NCBI GenBank assembly: GCA_030830415.1
Contig: JAURNB010000121.1
Location: 1 to 6,776 of the forward strand
Direction: 5' to 3'
DNA from: Acidimicrobiales bacterium
GTDB lineage: Bacteria > Actinomycetota > Acidimicrobiia > Acidimicrobiales > Ilumatobacteraceae
DNA length: 6,776 nt
The notes under the pieces were generated by a model. The model saw nothing but the letters and a program-made list of their open reading frames with translations. It was not told the origin of the DNA and did not search any database. Shown here piece after piece: positions 1-5,753 of the stretch. The position numbers and the translations under genes were made by a program. The number at the start of each line of letters is the position of its first letter. Within the stretch, counting starts at the first letter, position 1.

Positions 1-1407
1 AGTTGGGCTCACATGGAAATAGCGCGGCAATTTGAAGTCGGCGAGTTGTGCCTTGCATCGCGCAAGAACATCTTCAGCTTTCACTTCTGCACCACCTGTG
101 AATACCACTACTGCCGGAGCCTCACCCCACTTTTCATGTGGCACACCAATCACAGCGACTTCAATAATTCCGGGCATACCTGCAAGCACACGTTCAATTT
201 CTGCGGGGTATACATTGAGCCCGCCAGAGATGAGCATGTCTTTCTTGCGGTCTACCACGTAGAGGTAACCCTCTTCATCAACGCGGCCAAGGTCGCCGGT
301 GTGTAACCAACCACCGCGTAGCGCAGCAATAGATGCCTCGGGGTTGTTCCAATAGCCCGCCATTACATGAGGGCCAGACAGCAGAATTTCACCTACTTCT
401 CCCACAGGAACTTCGTTGTCGTCATCGTCGGCAATTTTCAGACCGCCATGAATAATAGGAATGCCTGCAGAACCCACTTTGCGCAATGCATCGGCGTTTG
501 GCAACACCGTGCCGGCAGCAGACGACTCGGTGAGGCTAAACATTTGCAGCATTGGAATGCCACGTGCTTGTACTGCTTTCAACAATGTTGGTGGCACTGG
601 CGCACCACCTGAACATGCAATGCGCCACGAGGAAAGATCTGCTGTGGCAAAGCGAGGGTGGTCAACTACCTGTTGGTGAATCACTGGAACTGCCATGAGT
701 GCAGTTGCGCCTTCTTGTTCAAAGAGGTCAAAAATGCGATCGGTGTCGACCATTGGTTCCAGCAACAACGTGCCGCCCGACCAATAGGTGAATAAGCACA
801 GTGCTAAGCCACCAGTAAATGCAAGTGGGAAGGGCAAGATGAGTTTGTCTTTCGGCGTGAGTTCAAGTGCTTGTGCCCAACTCTGTGATGCCGCGTTAAA
901 CGAACCGTGCGTGAGCACTGCACCTTTGGGGTCACCTGTAGTGCCGCTGGTGTAGCAAATAAAAGATGGTTCGGAATCAAGCGTGTCGGCAATGCCCGCA
1001 CTTGCGCCGCTCACAAACAACTGCCCTAGCTCTTCCACGCGAATCACAGGGCATGAGCCAAAGACTTCCGTTGTAGCAGGCGCTAATGCTTCATTAGTGA
1101 AAAGCAACTTGCAGCCAGCGTCGGAAACAACGTAGGCAACTTCTGGTGCCGTGAAGCGCGTATTAATAGGAACAATGACAGCGCCAATTTTCCAAGCGGC
1201 AACACTGAGTTCAATCCATTCCAAACAGTTCGTGAGCAACAACCCCATACGGTCGCCACGACCAATGCCGCGTTCAACAAGGCCCGCCGCTAATTCATTT
1301 GTGTGTGTATCAAGTTCGCGCCATGAAGTAGAAACGCCGCCAAACTTGATTGCAATGTCATTTGGTCGCCAACGCGCCCAGTACTCACCAATTTTTGCCA
1401 AGTTCAT
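1..1407 (-). CDS. AMP-forming acyl-CoA synthetase/ligase (ANL superfamily), C-terminus cut off by window edge
   Basis: Likely activates a carboxylic or fatty acid to an acyl-adenylate and then an acyl-CoA, probably in the cytoplasm; the substrate cannot be read from the sequence. The frame is open from the ATG at 1407 to base 1, giving 469 residues, where full-length relatives are usually about 500-550. ANL motifs appear in order: the phosphate-binding loop YTSGTTGDPKG (residues 152-162), an A5-type motif FSLTE (290-294), HTGDLG (369-374), and the hinge/A8 block DRKKDMLISGGLNVYPAEIE (386-405). The C-terminal catalytic lysine (A10, usually PxxxxGK) should lie just beyond the left edge, so activity cannot be confirmed. 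A5 has Ser where Gly is more usual (YGxTE). The start is supported by normal family N-terminal sequence (GEYWARWRPNDIAI); a G5 run lies 8 bases upstream but is a weak ribosome site. The gene is divergent from the FMN reductase. Family assignment is secure; the exact subfamily (FadD-like or another ligase) is inference. Confidence 0.95.
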   Translation of the reverse strand, partial: MNLAKIGEYWARWRPNDIAIKFGGVSTSWRELDTHTNELAAGLVERGIGRGDRMGLLLTNCLEWIELSVAAWKIGAVIVPINTRFTAPEVAYVVSDAGCKLLFTNEALAPATTEVFGSCPVIRVEELGQLFVSGASAGIADTLDSEPSFICYTSGTTGDPKGAVLTHGSFNAASQSWAQALELTPKDKLILPFPLAFTGGLALCLFTYWSGGTLLLEPMVDTDRIFDLFEQEGATALMAVPVIHQQVVDHPRFATADLSSWRIACSGGAPVPPTLLKAVQARGIPMLQMFSLTESSAAGTVLPNADALRKVGSAGIPIIHGGLKIADDDDNEVPVGEVGEILLSGPHVMAGYWNNPEASIAALRGGWLHTGDLGRVDEEGYLYVVDRKKDMLISGGLNVYPAEIERVLAGMPGIIEVAVIGVPHEKWGEAPAVVVFTGGAEVKAEDVLARCKAQLADFKLPRYFHVSPT

Positions 1408-1461
1408 ATGTGATACCCCCACAAAAAGGTAGCCGTATGGTTCCACCCCTATCGTATTGGC
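1408..1461. promoter_or_regulatory. Divergent intergenic region between acyl-CoA ligase and FMN reductase
   Basis: These 54 bases must hold the 5' signals for both flanking genes. On the minus strand a TACCTT hexamer (1431-1426) lies 18 bases before the ligase ATG and could be a -10 element giving a short leader of about 12 bases. On the plus strand TATCGT sits right before the reductase start (listed separately). No clear -35 boxes or operator palindromes are seen. The promoter role of the whole region follows from gene layout; the individual ligase element is a weak guess. Confidence 0.5.
1450..1455 (+). promoter_or_regulatory. Probable -10 element (TATCGT) for a leaderless FMN reductase mRNA
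   Basis: TATCGT fits the TANNNT -10 pattern of actinobacterial promoters and ends exactly 6 bases before the ATG at 1462. That spacing would put the transcription start on or next to the A of the start codon. No Shine-Dalgarno sequence is present before this ATG, which agrees with leaderless translation. The same geometry is seen before two other genes in this window. Confidence 0.5.
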
Positions 1462-1995
1462 ATGTCTTTGCCCACATTTCTCACCGTTTCAGGCTCTTTG
1501 CGCGCAGGAAGCTTCAATACAGCCATCCTTGAGCACTTTGCCCAGTTCGCTAGCGCCAAGGCCAACGTGGTGCGCACCGATGCTGTTGGCCAGTTGCCTC
1601 TCTATAACCAAGACCTCGACACCGACACGCCACCCGCAGTAGTAGCTGCAGCTCGCGCAGAAATTGCGGCGAGCGACTGTGTTGTTGTGGCCACACCTGA
1701 ATACAACTACGGCATCCCAGGCCCGCTGAAGAACTGGTTCGACTGGATGAGCCGCCCGTACGGTGCACATGTATTTTTAGGAAAGAAGGTTTTCATTATT
1801 GGTTCAGCGCCATCTCCACGAGGTGGAAAAAATGCTGTGGAGTACCTCCGCCTTGGCTTCACTGCTATTCAAGCTGTGGTGGTTGGTGACGAGGTTCTGC
1901 TACCCAACATTCATGAAACATTGAATGCAACAAAGTCAGGCGATGATGCAACGCTCACAACCCTCTTCGCTCACATTCTGGAGAGTTGCCAGTAA
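1462..1995 (+). CDS. NADPH-dependent FMN reductase / flavodoxin-like NAD(P)H:quinone oxidoreductase
   Basis: A 177-residue flavodoxin-fold protein of the NADPH-dependent FMN reductase family (FMN_red; ChrR/YieF and azoreductase-like relatives), probably cytosolic. Such enzymes use a bound FMN and NAD(P)H to reduce quinones, free flavin, or adventitiously chromate and azo dyes. The N-terminal phosphate-binding loop GSLRAGSFN (residues 11-19) binds the FMN phosphate. The family signature PEYNYGIPGPLKNWFDW (79-95) contacts the isoalloxazine ring and the subunit interface. A third segment, SAPSPRGGKNAVEYLR (115-130), matches the loop before the last strands. Length is close to the usual 175-190, so it looks complete. 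The ATG at 1462 is chosen because the conserved first strand (TFLTVSGSLR) begins at once after it. It is divergent from the acyl-CoA ligase, and its stop lies 6 bases from the stop of the converging transpeptidase gene. The physiological substrate is not determined. Confidence 0.93.
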   Translation: MSLPTFLTVSGSLRAGSFNTAILEHFAQFASAKANVVRTDAVGQLPLYNQDLDTDTPPAVVAAARAEIAASDCVVVATPEYNYGIPGPLKNWFDWMSRPYGAHVFLGKKVFIIGSAPSPRGGKNAVEYLRLGFTAIQAVVVGDEVLLPNIHETLNATKSGDDATLTTLFAHILESCQ

Positions 1996-2001
1996 TAGTC
2001 G

Positions 2002-2679
2002 CTAGGCGAGTACTACTACCTTGGTTCCCATTTCTACCCAGTTAAAGAGGAACTCTGCATCGCGCGATGCCATACGAATACATCCACCGCTTTGAAACGT
2101 GCCAAGTTGTTCTTCTGTTTGCATCAGACCCTTTACATTGCAGTGGCCGCCGGTCCACGCACACGTTGGAATTTCATGGAATGCAATGGTGTTTTTCCCA
2201 TTGGGGCTAATTGCGAAACGAGTTGACCACTTCATTTTAATTTCAGGGAAAAAGATGCTCTGCGAAAATTCGCTCTTGCTAAATACTTTGTAAGTTTTTG
2301 GCTTTGGCACAAGCTTTTTGCCCGACACGGGAACCGATAAAGCAACAGTTCCATCTTCTTCAATAATCCAGACCCAGTTGTCCATGTTCGCGTAAACGAT
2401 GCGCCTACCTGTGCCCGACTTTTCTGGCACTGGACGCGGGTTCTCGCGGGAATAGACCACCACTGTGGTGGTGGTTGGCCCAGGGACAGTTGTCGTGGTG
2501 GTTTCGGGAATAGTGGTGACCGGAATCGTTGTGGTTGTTGGAGCAACGGTTGTCGATGTGGTTGATGTAGCAGATGCACTGTTTGATGTTTCACCAAAAG
2601 CAGCAAAGGCGATAACCCCGATAGAAATAAAGACAACAGCAACTGCTGCCAGTAATTTCACGAGTGTCTTTATCTTCAC
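2002..2679 (-). CDS. Membrane-anchored L,D-transpeptidase-like protein (YkuD fold) with Thr/Val/Pro stalk
   Basis: Probably acts outside the membrane on peptidoglycan, making 3-3 crosslinks or attaching proteins to the wall. The 225 residues comprise a hydrophobic anchor or signal (about 5-29), a low-complexity Ser/Thr/Pro/Val stalk (about 33-75), and a YkuD-like domain (about 93-225). The domain has the family strands YANMDNWVWIIEEDG and VPVSGKK, the PKTYKVFSKS segment corresponding to TPTGxYxV, His168 in IAFHEIP, and the active-site block GTFQSGGCIRM with the presumed nucleophile Cys200. Two points are unusual. The canonical SHGC is SGGC here. About 31 residues separate His168 from Cys200, where the classic motif has about 17; the extra segment carries Cys173 and Cys180, the only other cysteines. 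The start is a GTG (2677-2679) because the basic MKIKTLVK stretch before the hydrophobic segment begins there. It lies 39 bases downstream of the hydrolase gene and has its own probable promoter. Fold assignment is firm; catalytic activity is inferred. Confidence 0.88.
   Translation of the reverse strand: MKIKTLVKLLAAVAVVFISIGVIAFAAFGETSNSASATSTTSTTVAPTTTTIPVTTIPETTTTTVPGPTTTTVVVYSRENPRPVPEKSGTGRRIVYANMDNWVWIIEEDGTVALSVPVSGKKLVPKPKTYKVFSKSEFSQSIFFPEIKMKWSTRFAISPNGKNTIAFHEIPTCAWTGGHCNVKGLMQTEEQLGTFQSGGCIRMASRDAEFLFNWVEMGTKVVVLA
2456..2472. repeat. Perfect inverted repeat inside the transpeptidase stalk
   Basis: ACCACCAC (2456-2463) is followed after a single T by its exact reverse complement GTGGTGGT (2465-2472). 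In RNA this would fold as a 7-bp stem with a 3-base loop. It arises where a run of ACC threonine codons meets a run of GTG valine codons, at the end of the stalk just before the catalytic domain. No U-tract follows, so it is not a typical terminator. Confidence 0.6.
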
Positions 2680-2685
2680 ACTTTC

Positions 2686-2691
2686 ACAGTA
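2686..2691 (-). promoter_or_regulatory. Probable -10 element (TACTGT) for a leaderless transpeptidase mRNA
   Basis: On the minus strand TACTGT fits TANNNT and is separated from the GTG start by exactly 6 bases (GAAAGT). It lies in the 39-base gap after the hydrolase stop, so the transpeptidase may be transcribed on its own even though it follows two co-oriented genes. No good -35 box is recognised. The GAAAG stretch could instead be a poor ribosome site, but it is too close to the start to be convincing. Confidence 0.5.
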
Positions 2692-2718
2692 GCAATGCTC
2701 GAGTACTGAAACTTGGAA

Positions 2719-3678
2719 CTACTTTGGTAAGTAGACACTTTTCTTTGTTGGTACTTCACCATTGGCTACTGCCACAAGGCCATCTTCGCTCAACTTAATG
2801 AGATGCGCATAAACACTTCGGCCCGCAGCCTTGTGCAGTTGCTTGTGTACATCGGCATAAAGCACTTCCACCATTTTCTTAATGGTGCTTACACCCGCGT
2901 GCACTTGTGCCAGTACTTGTGCTTCACGCTCTTCACGATGCTCCAAATACGCCTGCAAAAAGGGCTGTGGGTTGGTAATGGGGTTTCCATGTGTAGGCCA
3001 CAACACTTTGTCGTTACGTAATTGCAATTTGCGCACTGAGGCAAAATAGTCACGCATATTTCCATCGGGTGGGGTCACCACAGTTGTGCTCCACCCCATA
3101 ATGTGATCGCCCGTAAAGAGCGCTTCTTCAGCATCGAGAGCAATACACAAATGATTTGAAGTATGACCAGGAGTGTGCAGCCCCGTTAATGACCAATTAC
3201 CCACCGTGAGAAACTTCTCGCCGTCTTTCACCGCCACATCGGGAACAAATGCGGTGTCGACATGTTCGCGTACATCTGTTTCTGAACCCGATGCATCGAC
3301 AACATCTTTTTCATCTTCATCGTCTTCATCATCAGCAGCCACTTCATAATGAGGGTGTGGGCCAAATGCGTAAGTTGGTGCACCGTAAGTTTCTTTCATC
3401 CACTGTGCAAGAGGCGAATGATCGCCGTGACAATGTGTGGCCACAATGCCCACCACACGTTCACCGCGCAGTGCATTTTCTAGTGCAGTTCGATGAGACT
3501 CAAGAATGGGGCCCGGGTCAATGACTACAACATCACCTTGACCAACGATGTAAGTGCCCGTACCGCGATAAGTGAATTTTGATGGGTTATTTGCAATCAC
3601 CCGCCGAATGAGTGGCGATACTTGCTCACTAGACCCGTACTCAACATTTTCTAGAGCAGGCACAAAGGGTATGGGCAT
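2719..3678 (-). CDS. Metallo-beta-lactamase-fold hydrolase with C-terminal winged-helix-like region (LACTB2-like)
   Basis: A 319-residue soluble MBL-fold hydrolase, probably binding two zinc or other metal ions. Metal-binding residues are all in place: HCHGDH (82-87), the His of HTPGHTSNH (His172), Asp191 in FTGDH, and His230 in WPTHGNP. The strand GTGTYIVGQGDVVVIDPGP (39-57) is the usual start of the domain. After the last metal ligand, about 240-319 form a helical, winged-helix-like tail (HREEREAQVL, then VYAHLIKLSEDGLV) as in LACTB2-type proteins. Between strands there is a very acidic insertion (about 114-140, AADDEDDEDEKD and following), predicted to be flexible. Relatives range from endoribonucleases to thioester or glyoxalase-like hydrolases, so the substrate is unknown. 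The ATG is 2 bases after the stop of the AI-2E gene (TAG CA ATG) with no Shine-Dalgarno sequence, suggesting one transcript and translation by re-initiation. Confidence 0.92.
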   Translation of the reverse strand: MPIPFVPALENVEYGSSEQVSPLIRRVIANNPSKFTYRGTGTYIVGQGDVVVIDPGPILESHRTALENALRGERVVGIVATHCHGDHSPLAQWMKETYGAPTYAFGPHPHYEVAADDEDDEDEKDVVDASGSETDVREHVDTAFVPDVAVKDGEKFLTVGNWSLTGLHTPGHTSNHLCIALDAEEALFTGDHIMGWSTTVVTPPDGNMRDYFASVRKLQLRNDKVLWPTHGNPITNPQPFLQAYLEHREEREAQVLAQVHAGVSTIKKMVEVLYADVHKQLHKAAGRSVYAHLIKLSEDGLVAVANGEVPTKKSVYLPK

Positions 3679-3680
3679 TG

Positions 3681-4832
3681 CTAACTGCGATTCTTCTTTG
3701 CGCGCCTCGTACGTGCTTTCACTGGCACAACATAAGTAAGTGGGCTTTCAATGACTGCGTGGCGTGTTCCCCACTCACTAGCAATTGCCTGAATCATTGC
3801 GGCTCCGGGCAACGCAAGCACGGCGCCTACCGGCCCCAGCACCGCCGCACCAGCAATTGCAGAACCAAATGCAAGTGCTGGATGTAGTTCCATGGTGCGA
3901 GCAGTAATACGTGGTGAGAAGAGATAGTTCTCTACTTGCTGATAAACCAAGATGAATCCAACAACGAACAATGCTGAAGCTGGATGATTCACAAAACTCA
4001 GTACCACAGGGAGCACACCTGCAACATACGTTCCTACTACTGGAAGGAACTGTGACACCACGCCCACCCACAAAGCCATTGCAATAGGTGCTGGCGTACC
4101 TATTGCTTGGAATGCAATCCAGTGGAAAAAGCTTGAGAGCAATGCAAGCAATGCCCGCGAATACAAGTAACCGCCAGTTTTATTGACGGCAATTTCCCAA
4201 CCCGCAAGCACCCGGCGTTGCCGATCGGGCGCTAGTCGCGAACACAAAGCGCGACGCAACTTCGGACCATCAGCAACGATGTAATAGGTAAAGAGCAAAA
4301 CAGAAAATACTTGCAAGAGAGCACCAAGTGCTTGTACCGACAGGGTAATTACTTTGTCTTGCTGTGAATCAATAAATTTCTGTACTGGCCCATTGGGGTC
4401 TGAAATTTTGTCGTTTACTTCCTGCGGATCAATTTTTGCGTTGAACGTGTCGTTGATAAAAGACACCGACTCATTCACGTATTTTTCACTGTTTTGCAAA
4501 AGGTCGGCCATCTGACTAGCAACAAGCGTTCCAAACAGTGCAAGAAATGCCGAGCTCAGCACCACAACACTGAGCACGATGCCAATGGTGGCTCGACCGC
4601 GTTTCCATCCGCGTGCTTCTAATTTGTTCACGCCCGGTTCAATGGCAAACGCCAAGAAAAGAGAGATGAGCAACAAGATAAAGAGGTTTGTGAGTCGGTT
4701 AATGGAATGGCGTGTTGCCACCATCACGAGGAACCCCACCCAGAAAATGACAGCGGCTCGAATGAGCCATCGCGTAGAGCCCACGCGGTTTTTATCGGAC
4801 TGGGGTATGTTTTCTTCACCTGGAGACGACAT
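3681..4832 (-). CDS. AI-2E family membrane transporter (PF01594-type)
   Basis: An integral membrane protein of 383 residues, close to the usual 350-400. Members are permease-like proteins; a few are linked to autoinducer-2 export or sodium/proton antiport, but most, including this one, have no known substrate. Predicted membrane segments lie near 22-40, 46-65, 81-105, 165-187, 223-245, 248-282 (probably two), 285-300 and 315-350. A hydrophilic loop of about 106-160 lies between the third and fourth, as is typical. Family hallmarks are SQFLPVVGTYVAGVLP (260-275) and YQQVENYLFSPRI (297-309). The C-terminus is a basic tail (KARTRRAKKNRS). The frame stays open upstream to 5030, but those 66 extra residues are not family-like and would run antisense through the next gene. 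The ATG at 4832 is preferred because it gives a short hydrophilic N-terminus, and a TACGCT -10 element lies exactly 6 bases upstream. It is the first gene of a probable pair with the MBL hydrolase. Confidence 0.93.
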   Translation of the reverse strand: MSSPGEENIPQSDKNRVGSTRWLIRAAVIFWVGFLVMVATRHSINRLTNLFILLLISLFLAFAIEPGVNKLEARGWKRGRATIGIVLSVVVLSSAFLALFGTLVASQMADLLQNSEKYVNESVSFINDTFNAKIDPQEVNDKISDPNGPVQKFIDSQQDKVITLSVQALGALLQVFSVLLFTYYIVADGPKLRRALCSRLAPDRQRRVLAGWEIAVNKTGGYLYSRALLALLSSFFHWIAFQAIGTPAPIAMALWVGVVSQFLPVVGTYVAGVLPVVLSFVNHPASALFVVGFILVYQQVENYLFSPRITARTMELHPALAFGSAIAGAAVLGPVGAVLALPGAAMIQAIASEWGTRHAVIESPLTYVVPVKARTRRAKKNRS

Positions 4833-4838
4833 AAGTGA

Positions 4839-4848
4839 AGCGTACGCT
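4839..4848. promoter_or_regulatory. Palindromic AGCGTACGCT: candidate shared -10 element for divergent promoters
   Basis: A perfect 10-base palindrome in the 30-base gap between two divergent genes. It contains TACGCT on both strands. On the minus strand (4844-4839) it ends 6 bases before the AI-2E protein ATG, a good leaderless arrangement. On the plus strand (4843-4848) it ends 14 bases before the oxygenase ATG, allowing a leader of roughly 7-8 bases. A TTGACA sequence on the minus strand (4854-4849) lies right beside it, but the spacing is wrong for a -35 box of this element. It could alternatively be an operator half-site pair. Confidence 0.45.
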
Positions 4849-4862
4849 GTCAAGATAAGCCC

Positions 4863-5753
4863 ATGGCATCCATTGAGCTCACCGAATGCATTGAATCGGT
4901 ACGTCAACTCATTGCGAACAATATTCGCGAGCGCGTGGTGGGCCCCGATAGTGCCACCAAGGCTCAAGACCTCATGTCTGCCCCCGGCCCGCGCTGGTTC
5001 ACCCCCGATCGCCCCATCTATCGCGTTCATGGCGATGCCTCAATGTTCATTGGTGGCTTGCGGGCAGTGCTCTTTCAGTCGCTGCACCCCCTTGCTATGG
5101 CAGGGGTGGCTATCCATTCCGATTACAAAGCCGACCCGTGGGGTCGTCTGCAGCGCACCGCCGACTTTTTAGCTGCCACCAGTTTTGGAACAGCGGACGT
5201 GGCTCAGGCTGCTGTCAACCGCGTGCTTGCCGTCCACGAACGTGTCACTGGAGTGGCCTCCGACGGCCGGGCATATTCCGCAAATGACCCACACCTCTTG
5301 TTATGGGTCCATGTTGCCGAAGTCGACAGTTTTCTCTCCGCCTACCAGCGCTATGGGGTAACCACTCTCGACCAAAAAGATCGTGATGGATACGTGGCCG
5401 ACATGTCGGTCATTGCCAGCGCACTTGGCGTACCCAACCCGCCAACAACTGAAGCCGAACTACGCAAACAACTTGCCGAATTTCGCAGTGAATTGAAATC
5501 AACAAAAGAGGCTCGCGATGCAGCGCGATACCTCATTATTCAACCACCCCTCGAGTTTCCCGCTCGCGCTGCGTACTCACTCATCGCTGCTGCAGCAGTG
5601 TCGCTTCTTCCTGCATGGTCGCGCTTTCCACTGCGACTGCCGTATCTTCCACTCACGGAACATGTAGTAGCTCAGCCATTAGGCGATGTGATTACACGCA
5701 CATTTCGCTGGGCAATTGATGGCGACTTAACTGCGCCCACTACTGCATCGTAA
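4863..5753 (+). CDS. DUF2236 protein (mpaB / rubber oxygenase Lcp-like superfamily)
   Basis: A 296-residue, mainly helical protein of the DUF2236 family (ER-bound oxygenase mpaB / latex-clearing-protein catalytic domain). Characterised distant members are haem-b oxygenases that cleave polyisoprene or prenyl side chains; this gene's substrate is unknown. Family-typical blocks are FQSLHPLAMAGVAIHS (71-86), DPWGRLQRTADFL (91-103), HERVTG (125-130), the block YSANDPHLLLWVHVAEVDSF (138-157) and YQRYG (161-165). Conserved histidines at 75, 85, 125 and 150 are candidate haem or active-site residues. There is no clear signal peptide; one hydrophobic stretch near 237-250 could touch the membrane. The ATG at 4863 is the earliest in-frame start after the stop at 4836-4838; no ribosome site is seen. 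It is divergent from the AI-2E gene, and its last 27 codons overlap the converging peptidase C26 gene. The 5' half is clearly richer in G+C (about 62% over 4981-5220) than other parts of the window. Family confidence is high, activity is inferred. Confidence 0.9.
   Translation: MASIELTECIESVRQLIANNIRERVVGPDSATKAQDLMSAPGPRWFTPDRPIYRVHGDASMFIGGLRAVLFQSLHPLAMAGVAIHSDYKADPWGRLQRTADFLAATSFGTADVAQAAVNRVLAVHERVTGVASDGRAYSANDPHLLLWVHVAEVDSFLSAYQRYGVTTLDQKDRDGYVADMSVIASALGVPNPPTTEAELRKQLAEFRSELKSTKEARDAARYLIIQPPLEFPARAAYSLIAAAAVSLLPAWSRFPLRLPYLPLTEHVVAQPLGDVITRTFRWAIDGDLTAPTTAS

Noticed and set aside
13..679. Several 60-97 codon plus-strand frames opposite the acyl-CoA ligase
   Set aside because: They are shadows on the opposite strand of a continuous ligase reading frame with conserved motifs; their translations look random (His/Cys/Arg-rich).
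1996..2015. Possible terminator hairpin between the converging reductase and transpeptidase genes (TCGC-TAG-GCGA)
   Set aside because: The stem is only 4 bp, lies partly in coding sequence, and has no T-run on either side.
4849..4854. Minus-strand TTGACA as a consensus -35 box
   Set aside because: It is only 4 bases from the TACGCT hexamer, and no -10 lies 16-18 bases further on except inside the AI-2E coding region (TGTCGT, a poor match).
4833..5030. Longer N-terminus for the AI-2E protein (66 extra residues)
   Set aside because: The extra part is not family-like, overlaps the DUF2236 coding region antisense, and the ATG at 4832 has a well-placed -10 hexamer.
4579..5172. A 197-codon plus-strand open frame running across the AI-2E gene start and into the DUF2236 gene
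   Set aside because: It lies antisense to one well-supported gene and out of frame with another, and its translation shows no domain, only basic low-order sequence rich in Pro, Arg and Met.
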